NCBI GenBank assembly: GCA_020796225.1
Contig: CM036755.1
Location: 16,865,317 to 16,929,316, forward strand
Length of the DNA: 64,000 nt
DNA from: Arion vulgaris
Lineage: Eukaryota; Mollusca; Gastropoda; Stylommatophora; Arionidae
Reading direction: 5' to 3'
Shown here: positions 47,277-55,744 of the stretch, piece after piece
How positions within the stretch are numbered: position 1 is the first letter of the stretch
Layout of the letters: every line of letters starts with the position of its first letter
Program-made: the position numbers and the translations under genes
Notes under the pieces: model-generated
The model's input: only the letters and a program-made list of their open reading frames with translations
What the model was told of the DNA's origin: nothing
Databases searched by the model: none

Positions 47277-48560
47277 TGCCGTACAGAGTCAGGGTAATAT
47301 GTGATTTCTAGAACATTGGGCTTCTTACAGAGTCAGGGTAATATGTGATTTCTAGAACATTGGGCTTCTTACAGAGTCAGGGTAATATGTGATTTCTAGA
47401 ACATTGGGCTTCTTACAGAGTCAGGGTAATATGTGATTTCTAGAACATTGGGCTTCTTACAGAGTCAGAGTAAGATGTGATTTCTAGAACATTGGGCTTC
47501 TTACAGAGTCAGAGTAAGATGTGATTTCTAGAACATTGGGCTTCGTACAGAGTCAGGGTAATATGTGATTTCTAGAACATTGGGCTTCTTACAGAGTCAG
47601 AATAAGATGCGATTTCTAGAACATTGGACTTCTTACAGAGTCAGAGTAAGATGCGATTTCTAGAACATTGGGCTTCGTACAGAGTCAGGGTAATATGCGA
47701 TTTCTAGAACATTGGGCTTCTTACAGAGTCAGGGTAATATGTGATTTCTAGAACATTGGGCTTCTTACAGAGTCAGGGTAATATGTGATTTCTAGAACAT
47801 TGGGCTTCTTACAGAGTCAGGGTAATATGTGATTTCTAGAACATTGGGCTTCTTACAGAGTCAGGGTAATATGTGATTTCTAGAACATTGGGCTTCTTAC
47901 AGAGTCAGAATAAGATGCGATTTCTAGAACATTGGACTTCTTACAGAGTCAGAGTAAGATGCGATTTCTAGAACATTGGGCTTCGTACAGAGTCAGAGTA
48001 AGATGCGATTTCTAGAACATTGGGCTTCGTACAGAGTCAGGGTAATATGCGATTTCTAGAACATTGGGCTTCTTACAGAGTCAGGGTAATATGTGATTTC
48101 TAGAACATTGGGCTTCTTACAGAGTCAGGGTAATATGTGATTTCTAGAACATTGGGCTTCTTACAGAGTCAGAATAAGATGCGATTTCTAGAACATTGGA
48201 CTTCTTACAGAGTCAGAGTAAGATGCGATTTCTAGAACATTGGGCTTCGTACAGAGTCAGAGTAAGATGCGATTTCTAGAACATTGGGCTTCTTACAGAG
48301 TCAGAATAAGATGCGATTTCTAGAACATTGGGCTTCTTACAGAGTCAGAATAAGATGCGATTTCTAGAACATTGGACTTCTTACAGAGTCAGAGTAAGAT
48401 GCGATTTCTAGAACATTGGGCTTCGTACAGAGTCAGAGTAAGATGCGATTTCTAGAACATTGGGCTTCTTACAGAGTCAGAGTAAGATGCGATTTCTAGA
48501 ACATTGGGCTTCTTACAGAGTCAGAGTAAGATGTGATTTCTAGAACATTGGGCTTCGTAC
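47277..48560. repeat. 44-bp minisatellite, about 29 copies, next to a LINE fragment
   Basis: The unit is ACAGAGTCAGGGTAATATGT, GATTTCTAGAACATTGGGCT and TCTT. Variant pairs (AGAATAAG with GGACTTC, then AGAGTAAG with TTCGT) recur as blocks at about 47,600, 47,905, 48,170 and 48,345. On the minus strand the right end continues into the LINE peptide ESVKDAMYEAQCSRNHILL. Confidence 0.96.
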
Positions 48561-48650
48561 ATGGCGTCTTTCACTGACTCTGTTATTTATATTGTCCATC
48601 TTTTGCGTGGACGACCTTTTGCCATGTATGCACTGTATGGGAGTAGCATT
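48555..48650 (-). mobile_element. LINE C-terminal fragment (GRPRKRW type)
   Basis: The minus strand encodes MAKGRPRKRWTI, a stop and then ITESVKDAMYEAQ. GRPRKRW is the standard basic motif near the C-terminus of RTE-like LINE proteins. A stop interrupts it. Confidence 0.75.
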
Positions 48651-48879
48651 TCCCACTGAGTGGCACTGTCTGTTGGTAGTTCCTGTTCATACTATAGTGC
48701 GATGTAGGGAAATCTACAAATCTGAGGTGATCAGACCAGATATGAAGAAAACCGTGGGTAGACTGTGGTGATAGTAAGTAAATTGGCGGTTAAGGACCAA
48801 GACACGTGTGTATAGTGTCACATAAGTAAGCAAGAATTTAATTAAAAGTTATTTTCATGATATAGCGAAACAAGTAATA

Positions 48880-49905
48880 GCAAAGTACTGTAGTTTTACA
48901 AAATACAAAAACAATGACAATACACAGCTACGTTTCGACCAAAAGGCCTTTATCAAGCAAACGATACAACAAAAGTGACGAATGTCACAGTACACCACAT
49001 ACAGACTTTGACAAAGATATTACAACGGTAAAAATGAATGAAAATATGTGACTAAAAACAAATAACGAAATAAATACAGAAAAAACTAGAAGTGCAAAAA
49101 GAAGAGAAACAATAAAAAATCAAGTAAAAATATGACTCATATACATTTAACATAAACACATATAAAATATAGAGCATGAGAAGAGAAAGTACTAAGAAGT
49201 ATAGGAATGTAGAGCGTTGAGTCCATGAGGTCGCAAGGTACCATATAAAGAAATAAAACGATTCTCCAGAGAAAATCGACTACTATCATTAGACGAACTT
49301 GCAAGTGGTGTGCTAAGGCATATATCGGCGAAAGAGGGAAAATGCTCATTGATCTTTTCTGCCAACACTTACGAGATATACGCCAATGCTCTGTGACCCC
49401 TGTAGCCACTCATTTCAATGGAACTGACCATTTAGGTGCTTGCGACGTCCAGGTCACTGCCATCTGATCATGTTCTTCTGATGATCGTGGTCGATTTACT
49501 CTGGAGAATCGCTTTATTTCTTTATATGGTACCTTGCGACCTCATGGACTCAACGCTCTACATTCCTATACTTCTTAGTACTTTCTCTTCTCATGCTCTA
49601 TATTTTATATGTGTTTATGTTAAATGTATATGAGTCATATTTTTACTTGATTTTTTAATGTTTCTCTTCTTTTTCCACTTCTAGTTTTTCTGTATTTATT
49701 TCGTTATTCATTTTTAGTCACATATTTTCATTCATTTTTACCGTTGTAATATCTTTGTCAAAGTCTATATGTGGTGTTCTGTGACATTCGTCATTTTTGT
49801 TGTATCGGTTGCTTGATAAAGACCTTTTTGGTTGAAACGTTGCGTGTATTGTCATTGTTTTTGTATTTGGTAAAACTACAGTACTTTGTTATTACATGTT
49901 TCGAC
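48880..49905. mobile_element. Penelope-like element remnant, palindromic
   Basis: The left arm (48,880-49,435, minus orientation) and right arm (49,435-49,905, plus orientation) are inverted copies sharing ACAGTACTTTG-type ends, the TTGATAAAG...GAAACG motif and the GIY-YIG C-terminal peptide RFTLENRFISLYGTLRPHGL (right arm; RFSLENRF in the left). Near the centre the minus strand has CQHLRDIRQ-like GIY-YIG residues. Inverted terminal duplications are common in PLEs. The reverse transcriptase is absent. Confidence 0.8.
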
Positions 49906-49944
49906 ATAGTTTGACTACAGTCTCCATCTATAATTGATGTTTAT

Positions 49945-50112
49945 GATATACAGAGAACAATTCTGTAATACTTATATTCAAAAGCACATATATGTTTTCC
50001 TACTGTCTTGTTCAATGTCCATGCTTCATCCACTATACGTTGCCACTAGGAATGTAGGTGCTCTTAGTATTCTGAACTTTGTTTTCCCTTTCAGTTGCAT
50101 ACCATACTGTTT
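49945..50112 (-). mobile_element. LINE family 4, inverted 5' segment
   Basis: The minus strand encodes KQYGMQLKGKTKFRILRAP, TFLVATY and, after frameshifts, CAFEYKYYRIVLCIS. In the LINE 4 ORF this stretch directly precedes the segment found in forward orientation from 50,125. It also contains the unamplified counterpart of the 27-bp satellite unit. Confidence 0.83.
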
Positions 50113-50124
50113 TTAATTATTACT

Positions 50125-50456
50125 AGTATTATAATATCATGGACAGAGAAAAGAACAAATACTTCTGTTCTGCAACAGCTTGATATTAAAGAGAGTGGGA
50201 TATTAAAGAATATAACATCAAGGACAATTAAATATTTCAGACACATCAAACGATATGAGTGCATAGAGAAGATCATTTTGGAGGGATTATTTTGGCCTGG
50301 AAGAAGAATGAGAGGAAGACATAGAAGACGATGGGTGCAGGATGTCACTGACAATCTGAGAATGACGCCGGTCAACTTGCACAGAACAGAGAGTTTTTCA
50401 TGACTATATTATGGGAGTCAAGTTCCGGAAGCGACAAGCTACTTGATGATGATGAT
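50125..50456 (+). mobile_element. LINE family 4 3' end
   Basis: The plus strand encodes ISWTEKRTNTSVLQQLDIKE, IKYFRHIKRYECIEKIILEG, RGRHRRRWVQDVTDNLRMTP and, after one frameshift, FHDYIMGVKFRKRQAT with a stop, followed by (TGA)n. This is a complete RTE-like LINE C-terminus and tail. The tail ends about 65 bp before the P450 exon, so it sits in that gene's upstream or intron sequence. Confidence 0.88.
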
Positions 50457-50522
50457 GAGTGTTACTATATATCATGATCAAATATTCTTTTGAATCCAAC
50501 ATTTTTCTTTCTTTATTTCCAG

Positions 50523-50844
50523 ATTTCACACAATGAGTGACGTAGTGATTAGTCGTGTACTCGGTCACACAATCAGTGACGTAGGCATTAGTCGTGTTCT
50601 TTGTCACATGACCAGGGCACTACAACACGGAAGATTGCTGTTCACTACATCAACCACTGCTGATGTTGTTGCGGCTTCATCCGTCAACTCCTCGACAACA
50701 TCTTCAAACAATATCACAACATCTACGGGTATAGCTCATCTTAAACCCTTCATGGAGTTACCTGGCCCTAAAGGTTGGCCTGTACTCGGGTCATTTCCGG
50801 AATACTTTAAAAAAGAGAATCGCGGGCATATGCACGAGCTGATG
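50523..50844 (+). CDS. Cytochrome P450 (mitochondrial clan), first coding exon
   Basis: The exon starts after a strong acceptor (polypyrimidine TTTTTCTTTCTTTATTTCCAG, AG at 50,521-50,522), has an ATG at 50,533 and ends in phase 0 at a GTAAGT donor at 50,845. The 104 residues are a Ser/Thr/Arg-containing presequence (about 1-65), a linker and then FMELPGPKGWPVLGSFPEYF (about 73-92), the proline-rich hinge that follows the targeting peptide in mitochondrial P450s, then KKENRGHMHELM. These haem monooxygenases act in the inner mitochondrial membrane with adrenodoxin on steroid-like or xenobiotic substrates; the substrate here is unknown. Residues 2-13 and 15-26 are a tandem duplication (SDVVISRVLGH / SDVGISRVLCH). 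M27 (MTRALQHGRLLF) looks the more typical presequence start. A non-coding exon presumably lies upstream. No helix-K or haem-binding exon was found downstream, so the rest lies beyond the window or is lost. Confidence 0.8.
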
Positions 50845-50904
50845 GTAAGTACTGGTTCATTCTTTGTTGTTCTTATTGTACATTTTCTTTAACATCTCAC
50901 CCAC

Positions 50905-51045
50905 TTGATATAGATCAGATATCAGTGCCTAAACATCAGATCTGGACATGAGTCGGCACTGATGGTCAATGCTGTGACCGATCAGATCTGGACATGAGTC
51001 GGCACTGATGGTCAATGCTATGACCGATCAGATCTGGCACCACGT
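50905..51045. repeat. Two-copy repeat of about 55 bp in the P450 intron
   Basis: AGATCTGGACATGAGTCGGC and ACTGATGGTCAATGCT are tandemly repeated, with a third partial copy of CCGATCAGATCTGG. Confidence 0.88.
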
Positions 51046-51588
51046 TACAGAATAACCCTAGAGATAGTGTATTCTAAAGTGAATAGTGGAAAGGGGCGGG
51101 TTCTGTTTGTACACATTTTAACAGTAACACTTCTGAACAAATGTGTGTCCTTTTCAACAAATAACATCGACTTGTGCCCAAGAATGCTGCTATTAGACTT
51201 CTCCTATTTCTACCACAAATAACGTCGACTTGTGCCCAAGAATGCTTTTAGGATACAAAGTTATTCTCCTAGTTCTGTCATAATAACATCGAGTTGTACA
51301 CAGGAAATGTTGACTATAAATTTATCGTATCAACGACCTAATTAAATGTTCTAGGAAACTAGTGTCGCCATGGAAATATATCTTTATCAAGATGAACACA
51401 TTTTTCCAAGAAAATTCTCAACAACTCATTTCCTATTTTCTGAATTATTTTTCATCTTTATTTTATTCATTTATTTTCTTACCAATTTTGTCTTCTTTTT
51501 GTATTATCTTCTTGTTTCTCCTTTTTGTGTTGACCTTTCTGTTACTTGAGTTGTTCTGTACACATTCAATTTTGTTTTACTTGAGTTG
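51046..51588. other. Intron-like AT-rich sequence
   Basis: Holds three loose copies of a motif with AACATCGACTTGTGCCCAAG (about 51,160-51,310). No coding or RNA feature was seen. Confidence 0.5.
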
Positions 51589-51865
51589 TACGGGGTGTTC
51601 AAGATTAAAGCAGCCCCATTGACAAATCGAAAGTTGCCAGATAATCTATCGCGTTATGTTTATGTACTATTTAAACCGGTTCTGACTAGCTCGTTTAACG
51701 TCACATTTGTTCATCGCCCCTTCCACCACCCATCCATCGCCACTACAATTACATACCGTCACATAACCTTGACCTATACTACGTCATAACTGAACCTTCT
51801 CATTTTCATACATATATGCCAGATTGACTCCATTCACAGGCTGCTATTATCTTGAACACCCTGCA
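51589..51865. mobile_element. Mariner-like MITE, 273 bp
   Basis: Terminal inverted repeats GGGTGTTCAAGATTAAAGCA (left) and the complement of GGGTGTTCAAGATAATAGCA (right) bracket about 220 bp of non-coding sequence. TA precedes the left end at 51,589-51,590 and CA follows the right at 51,864-51,865, a decayed TA duplication. The termini match the 78-bp element at 9,645-9,722. Confidence 0.78.
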
Positions 51866-51889
51866 GTTTCAATTCTGTACCGTCTTCGT

Positions 51890-51950
51890 TCACCATTTAC
51901 TTGATAAAGATCATGCTGTCGAAACGTCGACTTAACTTGTTCTAGCGCAT
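51890..51950 (+). mobile_element. Penelope-like terminal motif relic
   Basis: CTTGATAAAGATCATGCTGT then CGAAACGTCGAC has the same stem-plus-GAAACG architecture as the PLE termini at 49,812 and 57,043, but a different stem sequence. Nothing else of an element is visible. Confidence 0.5.
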
Positions 51951-52077
51951 ATGCAAAACTGGAAAATATTTTATTTGTTTGTTTATTAAATCTTTGTTTA
52001 CTATCTCGGGTTATGATCACGTGATCCTAACATGGAAACATTGTTGCGAAATACGATGTCATTAATCTTGATGTAAG

Positions 52078-52258
52078 CTCTGATAAATCCAAGTAAATAC
52101 GGTTAAACACGATAACATCCATTGATAAATCCAAGTAAATACGGTTAAACACGATAACATCCATTGATAAATCCAAGTAAATACGGTTAAACACGATAAC
52201 ATCCATTGATAAATCCAAGTAAATACGGTTAAACACGATAACATCCATTGATAAATCT
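52078..52258. repeat. 42-bp repeat, 4 copies
   Basis: The unit is GATAAATCCAAGTAAATACG plus GTTAAACACGATAACATCCATT, almost perfectly conserved. Confidence 0.96.
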
Positions 52259-52437
52259 AGTTATCTTGTCATATTTCCAACATTTTTTTTCTGTGTGGTT
52301 TTATTTCAAGAATGATCTCGTGATCAAACAGCTGATGTTGGTGGCATTGTCTGTGTATCAGATGTCACATGGAATTAAGATAACGCGTCTGTGTTGTCAT
52401 TTAGATTAGTTCTCCAGAATTCCAACTGTCATTGGGG

Positions 52438-52545
52438 TATTATAATCATAATAATGTCTCTGGTGTCGTTATACGTTACATAGAGCCTGCAAGAAAGTTC
52501 TCCATACCGCTCTATCCTGGGCAACTCGTTCAATCTTCTCCATGA
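52438..52545 (-). mobile_element. LINE family 2 3' end
   Basis: The minus strand encodes MEKIERVAQDRAVWRTFLQA then LCNV, and ends in a TTATTATGATTATAA tail. It matches the LINE 2 terminus at 21,935-22,010. It is interrupted on its 5' side by the LINE 3 insertion. Confidence 0.83.
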
Positions 52546-52743
52546 ACAGCTCGCTGCAGGTGTCAACAGGCGGAACAGACACCGGAGCGTTTCCTGCAAG
52601 ACTGTCCTCTCCTCTGTGAGCTGAGAAGCAACATTTGGCCACACCCAGTTGACCTAAAAACAAATCTCTGGGGAAACCTGACAGACCTGAAGCTGACTGT
52701 CCAGTTTAAACTAAGCGCATGACCAGAGATCGATGAAGAAGAA
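52545..52743 (+). mobile_element. LINE family 3, 5'-truncated insertion nested in LINE 2
   Basis: The plus strand encodes CRCQQAEQTPERFLQDCPLL, then CELRSNIWPHPVDLKTNLWG, NLTDLKLTVQFKLSA and a stop, then CCAGAGATCGAT and (GAA)n at 52,735-52,743. The His of the zinc-knuckle-like motif seen at 19.9 kb is Arg here. LINE 2 sequence resumes immediately on both sides. Confidence 0.83.
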
Positions 52744-54045
52744 GTGGAACCGATATTTCTTTCCTCTCTCAAAAACGTTCGTTTCTGGGTCTCCTTATAT
52801 CGACCTTTCTTTCTTGAACTTTCCTCTCTCAGCAACGTTCGTTTCTGGGTCTCCTTATGTCGACCTTTCTTTCATGAACTTTCCTCTCTCAGCAACGTTC
52901 GTTTCTGGGTCTCCTTATATCGACCTTTCTTTCTTGAACTTTCCTCTCTCAGCAACGTTCGTTTCTGGGTCTCCTTATATCGACCTTTCTTTCTTGAACT
53001 TTCCTCTCTCAGCAACGTTCGTTTCTGGGTCTCCTTATATCGACCTTTCTTTCATGAACTTTCCTCTCTCAGCAACGTTCGTTTCTGGGTCTCCTTATAT
53101 CGACCTTTCTTTCTTGAACTTTCCTCTCTCAGCAACGTTCGTTTCTGGGTCTCCTTATATCGACCTTTCTTTCATGAACTTTCCTCTCTCAGCAACGTTC
53201 GTTTCTGGGTCTCCTTATGTCGACCTTTCTTTCATGAACTTTCCTCTCTCAGCAACGTTCGTTTCTGTGTCTCCTTATATCGACCTTTCTTTCTTGAACT
53301 TTCCTCTCTCAGCAACGTTCGTTTCTGGGTCTCCTTATATCGACCTTTCTTTCTTGAACTTTCCTCTCTCAGCAACGTTCGTTTCTGGGTCTCCTTGTAT
53401 CGATCTTTCTTTCTTGAACTTTCCTCTCTCAGCAACATTCGTTTCTGGGTCTCCTTATATCGACCTTTCTTTCATGAACTTTCCTCTCTCAGCAACGTTC
53501 GTTTCTGGGTCTCCTTATATCGACCTTTCTTTCTTGAACTTTCCTCTCTCAGCAACGTTCGTTTCTGGGTCTCCTTATATCGACCTTTCTTTCTTGAACT
53601 TTCCTCTCTCAGCAACGTTCGTTTCTGGGTCTCCTTATATCGACCTTTCTTTCTTGAACTTTCCTCTCTCAGCAACGTTCGTTTCTGGGTCTCCTTATAT
53701 CGACCTTTCTTTCTTGAACTTTCCTCTCTCAGCAACGTTCGTTTCTGGGTCTCCTTATATCGACCTTTCTTTCTTGAACTTTCCTCTCTCAGCAACGTTC
53801 GTTTCTGGGTCTCCTTATATCGATCTTTCTTTCTTGAACTTTCCTCTCTCAGAAACGTTCGTTTCTGGGTCTCCTTATATCGACCTTTCTTTCTTGAACT
53901 TTCCTCTCTCAGCAACGTTCGTTTCTGGGTCTCCTTATATCGACCTTTCTTTCATGAACTTTCCTCTCTCAGCAACGTTCGTTTCTGGGTCTCCTTATAT
54001 CGACCTTTCTTTCATGAACCCTTTGCATACCACTTCAATGCCTGC
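52743..54045. repeat. 60-bp minisatellite, 21 copies, derived from the LINE 2 C-terminus
   Basis: The unit holds TTTCCTCTCTCAGCAACGTT, CGTTTCTGGGTCTCCTTATA and TCGACCTTTCTTTCTTGAAC. On the minus strand it encodes RKKGRYKETQKRTLLREESS, clearly the RKRGRPKETLKRTLLREARN segment of LINE 2 at about 22,060-22,120. Flanking sequence on both sides is also LINE 2 (IGS at 52,745; MQALKWYAKGS at 54,030). The plus-strand 447-codon frame is a by-product. Confidence 0.96.
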
Positions 54046-54548
54046 ATTGAACTGGAGTAGCGGCAGTAAACACTAGAGTAACGACAGTAAACACTAGAGT
54101 AACGATAGTAAACACTAGAGTAACGACAGTAAACACTAGAGTAGCGGCAGTAAACAATAGAGTAGCGGCAGTAAACACTAGAGTAACGACAGTAAACACT
54201 AGAGTAGCGGCAGTAAACACTAGAGTAGCGACAGTAAACACTAGAGTAGCGACAGTAAACACTAGAGTAGCGACAGTAAACACTAGAGTAATGGCAGTAA
54301 ACACTGGAGTAGCGACAGTAAATACTAGAGTAACGACAGTAAACACTAGAGTAACGACAGTAAACACTGGAGTAACGACAGTAAACACTGGAGTAATGGC
54401 AGTAAACACTAGAGTAGCGGCAGTAAACACTAGAGTAGCGACAGTAAACACTAGAGTAGCGACAGTAAACACTAGAGTAGCGACAGTAAACACTGGAGTA
54501 GCGGCAGTAAACACTGGAGTAACGGCAGTAAACACTGGAGTATTGCTC
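54045..54548. repeat. 21-bp minisatellite, about 23 copies
   Basis: The unit is GAGTAGCGACAGTAAACACT plus A, with GCGAC/GCGGC/ACGAC/ATGGC variants. It begins where the LINE 2 QALKW codons end on the minus strand, so it probably derives from the next upstream LINE codons. Frames are open on both strands because of the 7-codon period. Confidence 0.96.
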
Positions 54549-54654
54549 CCACATATTTATGTTAACATGTGTATGTGTGTGACATCTAGGTTTTATATGA
54601 ATTAATTAATAGCCGTCCTTCGCATGTAATGATGACAACAGCCTCAGACTTGTG

Positions 54655-55165
54655 ATGTTGCACTTCTCTGGTGTCTGCGGAAGTGACTGTAGAGTCCAAT
54701 CCTAGAACACAATCCCCTACCACAGGTGGAGCATACATGATCAAGGTTAGACATGTGGGTGTTGTGTGTTCTGTCTTTCGCGCTCCTCGTTTCTCTGTGT
54801 CTCAACTACACGATGATTCTCAGCTATGCGGGATTCCTCTTGTGTTCTTACAGCGTTACATTTGGCGATCTTGCGCCAGGGATTCCCAGCACCTGGTGTC
54901 TATATCGGAGCATTTCAGAGACACTTTAAGAGTATCTTTAAAGCGTTTTTTCTGTCCACCAGCAGAACGTCTGCCCCCTTCAAGTTCGCCATACATCAAC
55001 TGTTTTGAGATGCGTTTATCAAACATCCCAGCAACGTGACAGGCCTATCTCACATGTGCCTTCTGCAACAGGGTGTCGACGCTTGGGATCTTTGCTCTTG
55101 TGAGGACTTTGGTATCTGGAATTTTGTTCTGCCAGTTTATTTGTAATATTCTGCTTAGACAGCTT
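54655..55165 (-). mobile_element. LINE family 5 C-terminus with C2H2 zinc finger (pseudogene)
   Basis: The minus strand from 55,165 encodes RILQINWQNKIPDTKVLTRA, KIPSVDTLLQKAHVR, a stop, HVAGMFDKRISKQLMYGELE, GGRRSAGGQKKRFKDTLKVS, a second and third stop, and lastly HVCSTCGRGLCSRIGLYSHF-RRH. The order INWQ..V..RA, then H(V)xRM.D.R..KQL.YGEL, then G.KKR.KD.LK, then C-x2-C-x12-H-x3-H is characteristic of one LINE lineage that carries a terminal finger. The stop after HVR sits where family members have Trp. It is inactive. Confidence 0.88.
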
Positions 55166-55269
55166 GTGTGAAAGTGGTTTAGTATACTCAAACAACAGCA
55201 GTGAAACATCATACAGGACAACACACTTGTTCTTTATTTCTTACTAACTATATGGTAGAAATGATAAGT

Positions 55270-55652
55270 CTTGTACAAACATATACACAATGTTTATACA
55301 GAATACAAACATATACACAATGTTTATACAGAATACAAACATATACACAATGTTTATACAGAATACAAACATATACACAATGTTTATACAGAATACAAAC
55401 ATATACACAATGTTTATACAGAATACAAACATATACACAATGTTTATACAGAATACAAACATATACACAATGTTTATACAGAATACAAACATATACACAA
55501 TGTTTATACAGAATACAAACATATACACAATGTTTATACAGAATACAAACATATACACAATGTTTATACAGAATACAAACATATACACAATGTTCATACA
55601 GAATACAAACATATACACAATGTTTATACAGAATACAAACAGATGCAAGCAT
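55270..55652. repeat. 30-bp minisatellite, about 12.5 copies
   Basis: The unit is ACAAACATATACACAATGTT plus TATACAGAAT, nearly perfect with one TTCATA variant. All six frames are open because the unit lacks stop codons on either strand in most registers. Confidence 0.97.
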
Positions 55653-55744
55653 TAGGAAAACATTAAGTCACATGTTTATTTGTACTCACGTGACAAATAT
55701 TTACAATCTAATCATCATTATTAAATAGCTGGTTCTGAACAATA

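Noticed and set aside
52733..54076. 447-codon plus-strand frame of 20-residue repeats with hydrophobic character
   Set aside because: It is antisense to a recognisable LINE 2 peptide repeat, which explains the sequence better.
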